Made by a program: the position numbers and the translations under genes. Positions 1-11,379 of a stretch of 64,000 bases of DNA are shown here, in pieces. The notes under the pieces were generated by a model that saw nothing but the letters and a program-made list of their open reading frames with translations, was not told the origin of the DNA and searched no databases. The stretch is from positions 1-64,000 of the forward strand of contig JAEXJM010000057.1 in the NCBI GenBank assembly GCA_023449275.1, written 5' to 3'. The first letter of the stretch is position 1, and the number at the start of each line of letters is the position of its first letter. This DNA comes from Pseudomonadota bacterium (GTDB taxonomy: Bacteria > Pseudomonadota > Gammaproteobacteria > Burkholderiales > Burkholderiaceae_D).

Positions 1-82
1 GACTGAGACAAAACCGGCAGCCGAACAGGCTGCCCCTGCCCCGTCAGGACAGGAAAAAGCATCGTCCAATCAAGCTGAGTAA
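1..82 (+). CDS. C-terminal tail of an RND periplasmic adaptor subunit (partial)
   Basis: Reading from base 2, the frame is open to a TAA at 80-82 and encodes an Ala/Pro/Glu/Gln-rich tail of 26 residues. Only the end of the gene is present, so the product cannot be recognised by itself. Its place 20 bp upstream of an AcrB-type pump, followed by an outer-membrane channel, makes the membrane-fusion (AcrA/MexA-type) adaptor the expected product. Low-complexity Ala/Pro/Gln tails are common at the C-terminus of such adaptors. The assignment is inference from operon order. Confidence 0.6.
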   Translation, partial: TETKPAAEQAAPAPSGQEKASSNQAE

Positions 83-102
83 GCAAAAATAAGGAACATT
101 TT

Positions 103-3310
<3,208 letters not shown>

Positions 3311-3324
<14 letters not shown>

Positions 3325-4768
3325 GAAAATAACCCTCGTCTTGCTTGCTGCCGGAGTTTTAAGCAGTTGCAGCATGGCGCCTGCTTATGTCCGTCCGGAT
3401 GCCCCGATTGAAAACCGGTTCCCGGGCAAGGCGGATGACGCTTCGGCAAAAACGCCTGCAAACCGGATCGGCTGGAACGAGTTTTTCCGCGATCCCCGCC
3501 TGAAGGCGCTGATAGCGGCCGCCATAGAAAACAACCGTGACCTGAGAGTCGCCGCATTGCGGATTGAAGAAGCTCGCGCAATGTACGGAATACAATGGGC
3601 AGACCGGCTGCCGACTCTGAATGTACAGGGATCGGGAACCCGTGCACGGACGATCGATTCAACCGGTGCAATGGGCCAGCAGGGCAATTACACTGTCGGC
3701 CTGGGTCTGGCGGCTTTTGAGCTGGACTTTTTCGGACGCGTGAAGAGTCTGACGGATGCCGCCCTTGCAGAATATCTGGCAACGGAAGAGGCACAAAGGG
3801 CCGCCTATATCAGTCTGGTTTCGGAAGTCGCCAAAAACTATCTGACCGAGCGTGCCCAGGCCAAGCAGATCGAACTGGCGAGAAATTCCTATGAATCCTA
3901 CAAGCGTACTTATGGCCTGATGCAAAAGCGTTATGAAGTCGGTGCATCGTCCGCACTCGAGCTCCGCCAGTATGAAACGCTGATGCAATCCGCTCTGGTA
4001 TCGGTTTCGACTCTGGAGCGCCAGCATGCCCAGACGGAAAATGCGCTGGTCGTCCTGATCGGCGGAAAGCAGATCAGGGATTTGCCACCGGCAACGGACT
4101 TTTCCGAAGACGACATCATGCAGGACATCCCGGCCGGCCTGCCATCCGATCTGTTGAATAACCGGCCGGACATCCGTCAGTACGAGCAATCGCTGAAAGC
4201 GGCCAATGCCAATATCGGAGCGGCCAGAGCGGCCTTCTTCCCCCAGATCACGCTGACCGGTTTTGCCGGAACAGTCAGCAACCGCTTGTCCAATCTGTTC
4301 GATCCGCATTCCGGGTCATGGAGTTTTACACCCCAGCTGACCCTTCCGATCTTTGATGCCGGACGCAATATTAGCAACCTGGATCTGGCAGAAGCACGCA
4401 AAAATATCGCTGTCGCACAATATGAAAAGACCGTTCAGGTCGCTTTCAGGGAAGTTGCCGACGCGCTGATGGCGCGCGACTGGCTCAATGAACAGGTCAA
4501 GGCCCAGGCAGCTGTTCTGAAATCCGAGTCGGAACGCCTGCGTTTGTCCGAGGCGCGCTATAATAACGGCATTGCCAGCTCGCTGGAAGTATTCGATGCG
4601 CAGCGCCAGCAATTTGCTGCGGAACAGTCTCTGATTGATGCACGCCTGCTTCGCCTGACCAATACGGTCGAACTGTACCGGTCACTGGGTGGTGGTCTTG
4701 TCGATGCGAATGCCGCAAAAGCGACCAGATCTGCTGCGGAAGCAGGCGCTGAAAATGCCAAAGGCTGA
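3311..4768 (+). CDS. Outer-membrane efflux channel lipoprotein (OprM/NodT family)
   Basis: TolC-like outer-membrane channel that completes the tripartite pump with the upstream adaptor and AcrB-type subunit. The start at 3311 gives a 20-residue lipoprotein signal ending in LSSC, with Cys20 the predicted lipidated residue. An upstream Met at 3275 would bury this signal and is unlikely. The mature protein (485 aa in total) carries two outer-membrane efflux protein repeats, including the typical segments GVGLAAFELDFFGRV, NRPDIRQYEQSLKAANANIGAARAAFFP (split here as NRPDI and AARAAFFP) and FREVADAL. The final 20 residues are Ala/Glu-rich. It overlaps the pump gene by 14 bp, consistent with translational coupling. 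Confidence 0.92.
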
Positions 4769-5112
4769 TAACGGCGTGTAATTCGTCTGTGCAACTTTTT
4801 TGAATCCGCTTCGATTCTGTTGCACAGACAACGTGTTTTTAAAACCGGACTTCCCCTGTTTCAAAATGTCTGTGTTTTTTTTGGTTATAATCAATTTTTA
4901 TTTTATTGATTATGGCATTATTGTCCAGAACAGATTTACGTTAGAATCTGGAATTAAATGCCGGACCGGTTTTATTGATCAGGGTTCTGCAATATCTGCG
5001 TCTTTCATGTAATATGTTTCCATATTCATGAATCTACTGGTATCTCAATAAGTCCAATAAACATTTCCGGATATATCCTTAACTCACATTTCCCTCTTTT
5101 TTCGAGGACATC
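4769..5112. other. Intergenic region between efflux operon and trxA
   Basis: This 344-bp stretch holds no convincing gene. Its left part carries a hairpin (4785-4829, listed separately). The rest is AT-rich, with an 8-bp inverted repeat (4887-4894 and 4906-4913, ATAATCAA/TTGATTAT) that could be an operator or a weak hairpin upstream of trxA. I could not pick a single convincing promoter. Confidence 0.5.
4785..4829 (+). terminator. Candidate terminator hairpin after the efflux operon
   Basis: An 11-bp perfect stem (GTCTGTGCAAC at 4785-4795 with GTTGCACAGAC at 4819-4829) encloses a nested 5-bp stem (GAATC 4802-4806 with GATTC 4813-4817). The downstream T-rich run begins only a few bases later (GTGTTTTT), so intrinsic termination is plausible but not ideal. 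Confidence 0.4.
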
Positions 5113-5439
5113 ATGGCTAACAATATCAAATCTATCAGCGATGCTTCCTTTGAAGCAGATGTATTGAAATCCGACAAACCTGTTCTGGTCGATTTCTGGG
5201 CAGAATGGTGCGGCCCCTGCAAGATGATCGCTCCGATTGTCGATGAAGTCGCTTCCCTCTACGCAGGCAAAGTCAATTTCACGAAAATGGATGTCGATTC
5301 CAATCCGGCCACTCCTGCCAAATTCGGCATTCGTGGCATTCCGACATTGATTTTGTTCAAAAATGGCGCTATTGTTTCGCAAAAAGTAGGAGCCTTGAGT
5401 AAAAGCCAGTTAACGGCTTTTATCGATAGCAATATCTGA
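5113..5439 (+). CDS. trxA: Thioredoxin 1
   Basis: Cytosolic protein disulfide reductase, 108 residues, the usual length for TrxA. The redox centre is Trp32-Cys33-Gly34-Pro35-Cys36 in the classic WAEWCGPC setting. The buried Asp27 (family Asp26) and the cis-proline loop (GIRGIPTLILF) are present. It donates electrons to ribonucleotide reductase, methionine sulfoxide reductases and similar enzymes. It lies directly upstream of rho, an order common in beta- and gammaproteobacteria. A hairpin terminator follows the stop codon, so rho probably has its own promoter or relies on readthrough. Confidence 0.97.
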   Translation: MANNIKSISDASFEADVLKSDKPVLVDFWAEWCGPCKMIAPIVDEVASLYAGKVNFTKMDVDSNPATPAKFGIRGIPTLILFKNGAIVSQKVGALSKSQLTAFIDSNI

Positions 5440-5451
5440 TATCATCACGTC

Positions 5452-5477
5452 AATGGCGGCAGAGCCGCCATTTTCAT
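5452..5477 (+). terminator. Rho-independent terminator after trxA
   Basis: Perfect 9-bp stem AATGGCGGC (5452-5460) with GCCGCCATT (5464-5472), three-base loop AGA, followed by TTTTC. It lies 12 bp after the trxA stop codon. Confidence 0.8.
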
Positions 5478-5547
5478 CCCTCATCAGTCTCCAACGGTAA
5501 TCTCTTCTTGATTCAATCTCTCGTTGTAAACCTTAAGTTTTAACATT

Positions 5548-6810
5548 ATGCATTTATCTGAATTAAAGTCTCTGCATGTCTCCGCACTGCTGGAAATGGC
5601 GCTCGGCCTCGAAATCGACAACGCTGCCCGTATGCGCAAACAGGAACTCATGTTTGCCATCCTGAAAAAACGCGCCAAGGCAGGCGAACAGGTTTACGGC
5701 GACGGAGCACTGGAAATTCTCCCTGACGGCTTCGGTTTTCTCCGTTCACCTGATGCCAGTTACATGGCTTCAACCGACGACATTTACATTTCCCCTTCAC
5801 AAATCAGGCGTTTCAACCTCCATACCGGCGATTCGATTGAAGGTGAAGTCAGAACCCCGAAAGATGGTGAACGCTATTTCGCACTGGTCAAGGTCGACAA
5901 GGTCAATGGCGCGCCACCGGAACAGTCCAAGCACCGGATGCTGTTTGAAAACCTGACCCCGCTTCACCCGGATGAACCCCTGAAACTCGAACGCGATATC
6001 AGTTCCCAGGAAAACATTACCGGCCGCATCATCGACATGATCGCCCCTGTCGGCAAGGGACAGCGCGGCCTTCTGGTCGCATCGCCGAAATCCGGCAAGA
6101 CCGTCATGCTGCAGCACATGGCTCATGCCATCACCACCAATCACCCTGACGTCATTCTGTTCGTCCTGCTGATCGATGAACGTCCTGAAGAAGTGACGGA
6201 AATGCAGCGCTCCGTCCGCGGTGAAGTCGTCGCTTCCACGTTCGACGAACCGGCCACACGCCACGTTCAGGTCGCTGAAATGGTTCTGGAAAAAGCCAAA
6301 CGTCTGGTGGAAATGAAAAAAGACGTCGTCATTCTTCTGGACTCCATCACCCGTCTGGCAAGAGCCTACAATACCGTCATTCCGGCCTCTGGCAAGGTTT
6401 TGACCGGTGGTGTGGATGCCAATGCCCTGCAACGTCCGAAGCGCTTCTTCGGTGCCGCACGTAACGTTGAAGAAGGTGGTTCCCTGACGATCATCGCCAC
6501 GGCACTGGTCGAAACCGGCAGCCGCATGGATGACGTGATCTATGAAGAATTCAAGGGCACAGGCAATATGGAAGTTCATCTGGAACGCCGTCTGGCCGAA
6601 AAACGTGTTTATCCGTCGATCAACCTCAACAAATCGGGAACACGCCGCGAAGAATTGCTGATCAAGCCGGACCAGTTGCAGAAAATCTGGATTCTTCGCA
6701 AACTGCTGTACGGCATGGATGAAATCGAGGCGATGGAATTCATTCTCGACAAAATGAAGGCGACCAAAAACAATGCCGACTTCTTCGACCTGATGCGTCG
6801 AGGTGGCTGA
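5548..6810 (+). CDS. rho: Transcription termination factor Rho
   Basis: Hexameric RNA-dependent ATPase/helicase that terminates untranslated transcripts. At 420 residues it matches the standard Rho length without inserts. The N-terminal helical part and the cold-shock-like primary RNA-binding domain (GDGALEILPDGFGFLRSP) precede the ATPase domain. The P-loop is SPKSGKT at residues 179-185, and the Q- and R-loop region around VDANALQRPKRFFGAARNVEEGG is intact. The 108-bp leader after the trxA terminator could carry autoregulation, which is known for Rho in other proteobacteria, but no signal for it was seen. A strong terminator follows. Confidence 0.98.
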   Translation: MHLSELKSLHVSALLEMALGLEIDNAARMRKQELMFAILKKRAKAGEQVYGDGALEILPDGFGFLRSPDASYMASTDDIYISPSQIRRFNLHTGDSIEGEVRTPKDGERYFALVKVDKVNGAPPEQSKHRMLFENLTPLHPDEPLKLERDISSQENITGRIIDMIAPVGKGQRGLLVASPKSGKTVMLQHMAHAITTNHPDVILFVLLIDERPEEVTEMQRSVRGEVVASTFDEPATRHVQVAEMVLEKAKRLVEMKKDVVILLDSITRLARAYNTVIPASGKVLTGGVDANALQRPKRFFGAARNVEEGGSLTIIATALVETGSRMDDVIYEEFKGTGNMEVHLERRLAEKRVYPSINLNKSGTRREELLIKPDQLQKIWILRKLLYGMDEIEAMEFILDKMKATKNNADFFDLMRRGG

Positions 6811-6825
6811 TCAGGTTACCTTTAT

Positions 6826-6861
6826 AAAAAACGGTTACGTCGATTCGTAACCGTTTTTTTT
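6826..6861 (+). terminator. Rho-independent terminator after rho
   Basis: Stem AAAAAACGGTTACG (6826-6839) with CGTAACCGTTTTTT (6846-6859), six-base loop, running into a T-tract. It lies 15 bp after the rho stop and could work on both strands. Confidence 0.9.
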
Positions 6862-7089
6862 GGCATGAAGCGATTGCATGTTGTTTCAACAGGCATTCAA
6901 CGTCAGCAGACGATTTTTTGAATAAAACACCTTATTGGCATTTCCAATAATGCCTCTATTAAATTTATTGTAAATTTCGTTTAATAAATCGATTAATTGG
7001 CTGATAATATATTCAATGCTTTTAAATAAAATAATATTTTTAAGATCATTAAAAATATTTATGAACGAATACCATTCGGGGAGGTGAAA

Positions 7090-7503
7090 ATGGATCTAAA
7101 AGGAACACGAACGGAACAGAATCTGGTCGACGCTTTCATCAATGAGGCACAGACTGCCGTCATATTCGAGTATGTCAGCCATCGGGCTGCCGTCGAAGGC
7201 CATAACGACATCAGCGCCAAACTGCAGACAAGTTCGATCAGCCGCAAAAGCCAGGCCATGGGCAATTTGCAGATCCTGCAGAAAGACCCGCTTTCGGGCC
7301 TTCGCAACAACATGACCCGATTGAATATCCAGTCAGCCATTTCAACTTCCACCAAAAACTACCACGACAAATACGCCAAAATGGCTGAAATCGCACGTGA
7401 TGAAGGTTTTGACACGATTGCCAACTGGTTCGACACATTGGCAAAGGCGGAACGTATGGAAGCCAAATTATATGAAGATGCCCTGAAAACGCTGCTGGAC
7501 TAA
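7090..7503 (+). CDS. Rubrerythrin-like ferritin-fold protein with degenerate metal site
   Basis: 137 residues. The opening LKGTRTEQNL and the segment IARDEGFDTIANWFDTLAKAER are hallmarks of short rubrerythrin-family four-helix proteins (peroxide-reducing diiron enzymes without the rubredoxin domain). Against my recollection of the family pattern, Glu19 and Glu121 remain. The second-helix ExxH is Arg52-x-x-Gln55, the third-helix ExxE is Ser87-x-x-Asn90, and the last ExxH is Glu121-x-x-Glu124. A normal diiron centre therefore seems impossible. The start at 7090 is chosen because GGAGG lies 6 bp upstream, whereas an in-frame GTG at 7084 would overlap it. The gene stands alone between two terminators, behind about 230 bp of AT-rich DNA. 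Function unknown; a structural or binding role is possible. Confidence 0.75.
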   Translation: MDLKGTRTEQNLVDAFINEAQTAVIFEYVSHRAAVEGHNDISAKLQTSSISRKSQAMGNLQILQKDPLSGLRNNMTRLNIQSAISTSTKNYHDKYAKMAEIARDEGFDTIANWFDTLAKAERMEAKLYEDALKTLLD

Positions 7504-7526
7504 GAACCGGCTGGTTCAAGGCATTG

Positions 7527-7559
7527 AAAAAGGCAGATAAATGTTTATCTGCCTTTTTT
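7527..7559. terminator. Bidirectional terminator between convergent genes
   Basis: Stem AAAAAGGCAGATAAA (7527-7541) with TTTATCTGCCTTTTT (7544-7558), with A- and T-runs at the two ends. It serves the rubrerythrin-like gene on the plus strand and the oxidoreductase gene on the minus strand. Confidence 0.88.
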
Positions 7560-7564
7560 GCGCC

Positions 7565-8809
7565 TTATTCTCCCGGAAGAAGAATCTTGTGATCCTTGCT
7601 GAACTGGTAATCACGGAAAATGTGTTCCGCGCTGGGGAGTTCATAAGTCCCGTCACCCATCTGACGGGTGGTTTCCTTCAAACGATAGGTATAATGTCCG
7701 CAAGTCCAGACGTTATAATTGCGCATATGAGTGCACAGACAGATCTTGTCCCTGACGGTGATGATCTTGCCGTCCGGACGTGAACCAAGTTCCTTGTAAT
7801 ACTCGTCCAGATAAGCGCATTTGCCATTTTCAAGCAGATAACCGTACGATTCGCAGTTGGGGCGCAATCCGATTCCGATGGCCGGCGTCTTCTTCAGCAT
7901 CCGCATCGGGTAACCGGTCGGCGAGACCAGATTCACTTCGATATCGTCTTCATTGGCAGAGAGATAGGCCTGTTTGGCCTTGTCCGGCAAGCCGCATTCT
8001 TTTGAAATCGTAAAGCGAGTGGCCACCTGAACGCCTCCGACGCCCTGTTCCATCAACGAAACCGCATCCGAACCGGTAAATATACCGCCGGCAGCGATGA
8101 TCGGTATTTCCAGTTCTTCAGCTTTCAGATATTCAATGATTTCGCCGACAATGGTTTTCAGGTCATATTTTGCCCAGTCCATGCCGAAGCCCAGATGTCC
8201 GCCCGCCAGCGGCCCTTCCACCACGACGTAATCAGGAACGCGATTCAACTTGGCATTGCGGCGCAGGAAAATCTGCAGGGCTCGCACGGAGGAAACGATA
8301 ATGCCCAGCCTGACGTCACGGAAACGGGGATGATCTTCAATCAGCTTGAAAGAATTGGCATGCAGGCCTGCCGCCAGGGTAATGCCATCGATTCCCGCAT
8401 CCATTGCCGCCCTCAAACGGGCGCGCAGCGTTTCGCGGGGCGCGTTCATCGTCAGCTTTTCCATGCAATTGATGAAAATGAGGCCATTGCCCTTTTTCTT
8501 TTCCATCGCGCTGGCGACATGCAGGCGGGTGGCTTCCTCGACCTGCCCCAGAGCGAAGATGATCCCGGATTTATCCTTCTGGCCGATGTGTGACCTGAAC
8601 TGGAGTGTCTTGTTTTTCGTATAGCTTGTCCCGAAATAGCGATCTGCGGAATCCATTGCCATCGCGTCGGAAATATGACCGATCCCCCCCAGGCGGGCGG
8701 CTTCCAACGCCAGTTTTTCGGTGGAAATATCGACACCCATTCCCCCGATTATGATGGGAACATATTCCTTTCCGCTCAATTTCAAACGGAAATCATCAAC
8801 ACATTTCAT
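7565..8809 (-). CDS. Nitronate monooxygenase-like flavoprotein (NPD family) with Cys-rich C-terminus
   Basis: FMN-dependent TIM-barrel oxidoreductase of the 2-nitropropane dioxygenase/nitronate monooxygenase/enoyl reductase superfamily. 414 residues. Diagnostic parts are the early PIIIGGMGV segment, EGPLAGGHLG (phosphate/flavin and active-site His loop), IPIIAAGGI, and GVQVATRF. The last 100 residues form an extension with five cysteines, Cys319, Cys331, Cys357, Cys359 and Cys370 (the last three as CxC-x10-C with nearby His), which could bind a metal or Fe-S cluster. An AAGGA site precedes the ATG. Physiological substrate unknown. Related proteins next to fatty-acid genes act as enoyl-ACP reductases (FabK), but no such neighbours are present here. 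Confidence 0.8.
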   Translation of the reverse strand: MKCVDDFRLKLSGKEYVPIIIGGMGVDISTEKLALEAARLGGIGHISDAMAMDSADRYFGTSYTKNKTLQFRSHIGQKDKSGIIFALGQVEEATRLHVASAMEKKKGNGLIFINCMEKLTMNAPRETLRARLRAAMDAGIDGITLAAGLHANSFKLIEDHPRFRDVRLGIIVSSVRALQIFLRRNAKLNRVPDYVVVEGPLAGGHLGFGMDWAKYDLKTIVGEIIEYLKAEELEIPIIAAGGIFTGSDAVSLMEQGVGGVQVATRFTISKECGLPDKAKQAYLSANEDDIEVNLVSPTGYPMRMLKKTPAIGIGLRPNCESYGYLLENGKCAYLDEYYKELGSRPDGKIITVRDKICLCTHMRNYNVWTCGHYTYRLKETTRQMGDGTYELPSAEHIFRDYQFSKDHKILLPGE

Positions 8810-9105
8810 CGCTATCCTTGGACTACTGTTAAAGTTAGGCGCCTTATTTTTGTTTCTTCTGAATAAAAGGGAGCCAAAAATATCATAACCGCGTCGAACT
8901 TGTTTTAAATAGCCCTAATTTCATATAAATGCACTCTGAAAACATATATTCAGAACCGTGCACCACACCATATTGATTGAGGCCCGACAAGCCAAACTGC
9001 ACCATTATAATTTTACTTTATGAATATGCAATACAAAAAAACGAAAACTGCATATAACTGCCCGCAATCGGGAAAGACAATACAACACCCCGCCCGCAAA
9101 CCGTA
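8810..9105. other. Intergenic region upstream of the NPD-family gene
   Basis: About 296 bp, AT-rich, between two minus-strand genes. It should contain the promoter of the NPD-family gene and the end of the uspA transcript lies on its left edge. No ORF, tRNA or clear hairpin was seen. Confidence 0.4.
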
Positions 9106-9942
9106 TCAGTGGGACATCAGAACCGGCATGGTCGCGTCGCCCAGCACCGTTCTGGTTACCCCTCCCAGCAGGAATTCCCTGAACCGGGTATGCCCGTATC
9201 CTCCCATTACCAGCAAATCGGAAGACTGCGCCTCGGCCAGCGCCAGTACGGCAGACCCGATATCTTTATTGACCTGTGGCGGCAATACTTCGACGTTGAT
9301 GCCATGACGGGCCAGATAAAGGGCAAGATCATGTCCGGCATGCTCGGCATTCACATCGGGTTCCTTGTCGATATTGAACATGGCGATCTGCACGACATCC
9401 GCCTTTTTCAGGATCGGAATGGCGTCTGCCACTGCCCGTGTTGCCTCCCTGCTGGCATTCCAGCAGATCATCACCCTTTTTCCCACCTCTTTTTCAAAGG
9501 TCGAGGGCACGATCAATACAGGACGTCCGGCATTCATCATAACGTATTCCGGAAAATCAGGTGCGACGACAGGAGACGTTTCATGAAGGTCGGTCTGACC
9601 GATGACGACAAGGTCGGCAAAACGGGACAACAAACTGATGCCCTGATTCGCCTCGCCATCCACAATACGGCCTTCATGAGAAGGCACGCCCATTCTTTTT
9701 GCCTGTCCCTCGAATTCCTTTACGAAACCCGCCGCACGGTCATGCAGGAACTGGAGATGAGACGCGATGACAGGGTCTTTCTCATCGATATTGGCCTGTT
9801 GAAAGGTCAGAGTCGAAACGCCGATCATGGCAGCGCCGATCAGACAGGCATTTTCGGCAATAGCCATCTGGCAGGCAATGCGAATGCGCTCTTTGGCATG
9901 CGATTCCCTGTCAAGGTGTACCAGAATTGTTTTGTATGACAT
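9106..9942 (-). CDS. Universal stress protein, tandem UspA domains
   Basis: Cytosolic stress protein of 278 residues made of two UspA-like domains. The first (about residues 1-145) begins MSYKTILVHLD and lacks a complete nucleotide loop. The second ends with the ATP-binding pattern G-x2-G-x9-G (GGYGHTRFREFLLGGVT) and the usual MPVLMSH terminus. The ATG at 9942 is preferred over an upstream GTG at 9948 because GGGAG sits 5 bp before it. It is monocistronic or the last gene of its unit. Double UspA proteins are often induced by starvation or low oxygen; no regulatory site was identified here. Confidence 0.88.
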   Translation of the reverse strand: MSYKTILVHLDRESHAKERIRIACQMAIAENACLIGAAMIGVSTLTFQQANIDEKDPVIASHLQFLHDRAAGFVKEFEGQAKRMGVPSHEGRIVDGEANQGISLLSRFADLVVIGQTDLHETSPVVAPDFPEYVMMNAGRPVLIVPSTFEKEVGKRVMICWNASREATRAVADAIPILKKADVVQIAMFNIDKEPDVNAEHAGHDLALYLARHGINVEVLPPQVNKDIGSAVLALAEAQSSDLLVMGGYGHTRFREFLLGGVTRTVLGDATMPVLMSH

Positions 9943-9998
9943 GATCACTCCCGTTCAGATTGATTGAGCAAGGAGAAGACAAGCTCACCCGGAAACAG

Positions 9999-10024
9999 AA
10001 GGCGGCCGGCAGAGCCGCCTTTTC
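9999..10024. terminator. Candidate terminator hairpin downstream of lysC
   Basis: 8-bp stem AAGGCGGC (9999-10006) with GCCGCCTT (10014-10021). The T-run is better on the plus strand (CCTTTTCC) than on the minus strand, where it would end lysC, so it may be weak or only a 3' stabilising hairpin. Confidence 0.4.
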
Positions 10025-11275
10025 CTATACCTGCTCCAGTTCGAATGCCTTGTGCAATGCCCGTACAGCCAGTTCCATGTATTTCTCGTCAATGATGACG
10101 GAAATCTTGATTTCGGATGTCGAAATCATCAGGATATTGATGCCTTCTTCCGAAAGCGTGCCGAACATTTTCGAAGCGACACCGACATGGCTTCGCATGC
10201 CGATACCAATAGCGGACACTTTGGATACCTTCGCGTCCCCGATGATATCGGCAGCACCGATTTCCGCCTTGATCTTGTTGTTCAGCAGGTCCATCGCACG
10301 ATTGTAATCCGGGCGCGGAACAGTGAAGGTAAAGTCTGTTTTTCCATTGATCGACTGATTCTGGATGATCATGTCAACCTCGATATTGGCGGCAGCGATA
10401 GCTCCCAGAATCTGGAAAGCGATACCTGGACGGTCAGGCACGCCTACCACCGTGATTTTCGCTTCGTCGCGGCTGAATGCAATGCCGGAGATAACAGTTT
10501 GTTCCATATGCGAGTCTTCTTCAAAAGTAATCAATGTGCCGGATTTGGCTTCTTCTTCCAGTGGAATATCCGGATCGGTCATGGATGACAACACACGTGT
10601 GGGAACGTGGTAGTTTCCGGCCAGTTCCACCGAACGTGTCTGCAACACTTTCGATCCCAGAGACGCCATTTCAAGCATTTCCTCAAAGGTGATTTTCTTC
10701 AGCCTTCTTGCATCGGTGACGACACGCGGATCGGTTGTATATACACCATCCACATCGGTATAAATCAGGCATTCCGAGGCTTTCAGGGCGGCGGCAACAG
10801 CGACAGCCGATGTATCCGAACCACCCCGTCCGAGAGTCGTGATGTTTCCATCTTCACTGATGCCCTGAAAACCGGCAATGATGACGATTTTTCCGGCGTC
10901 CAGGTTTTCCCTGATTCTTGCCTCGTCGATAGACTGGATTCGTGCCTTGGTATGGGAAGTGTCCGTCTTGACAGGAACCTGCCAGCCGGTAAACGAAACG
11001 GCCTGTTTTCCCTGCTGCATCAATGCCATTGACAACAGACCGACAGAGACCTGTTCACCGGTCGATGTCACCATGTCCAGTTCGCGCTGATCCGGTTCGG
11101 GCATGATTTCCTTTGCCAGACCGATCAGACGGTTGGTTTCACCTGCCATTGCAGATGGAACGACGACAACCTGATGTCCTGCATTGTGCCATTTGGCAAC
11201 ACGCCGGGCGACGTTCTTGATACGGTCGATAGACCCCATCGACGTCCCGCCATATTTATGAACGACTAGAGCCAT
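10025..11275 (-). CDS. lysC: Aspartate kinase
   Basis: Phosphorylates L-aspartate, the first step towards lysine, threonine, methionine and diaminopimelate. 416 residues, monofunctional, with the N-terminal kinase domain (VVHKYGGTSMG at residues 4-14; GFQGISEDGNITTLGRGGSDT; TDVDGVYTTDPR) and two C-terminal ACT domains for feedback control (ITVVGVPDRPGIAFQILGAI and VSAIGIGMRSHVGVASKMF). It is the last gene of a run cysS-mag-accA-tilS-lysC. A 104-bp gap separates it from tilS, and no strong ribosome site precedes the ATG. In related Burkholderiales tilS and lysC are likewise adjacent. Confidence 0.97.
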   Translation of the reverse strand: MALVVHKYGGTSMGSIDRIKNVARRVAKWHNAGHQVVVVPSAMAGETNRLIGLAKEIMPEPDQRELDMVTSTGEQVSVGLLSMALMQQGKQAVSFTGWQVPVKTDTSHTKARIQSIDEARIRENLDAGKIVIIAGFQGISEDGNITTLGRGGSDTSAVAVAAALKASECLIYTDVDGVYTTDPRVVTDARRLKKITFEEMLEMASLGSKVLQTRSVELAGNYHVPTRVLSSMTDPDIPLEEEAKSGTLITFEEDSHMEQTVISGIAFSRDEAKITVVGVPDRPGIAFQILGAIAAANIEVDMIIQNQSINGKTDFTFTVPRPDYNRAMDLLNNKIKAEIGAADIIGDAKVSKVSAIGIGMRSHVGVASKMFGTLSEEGINILMISTSEIKISVIIDEKYMELAVRALHKAFELEQV

Positions 11276-11379
11276 ATAGTATTTATGAATAAAGAGTAAG
11301 TGAAAGTTCAGCTTTCAACTTTACCGTTTGAGGTGAAATTTAACAAGACATACAGCCTGCAGGCGCATAAAAAAAGCGG

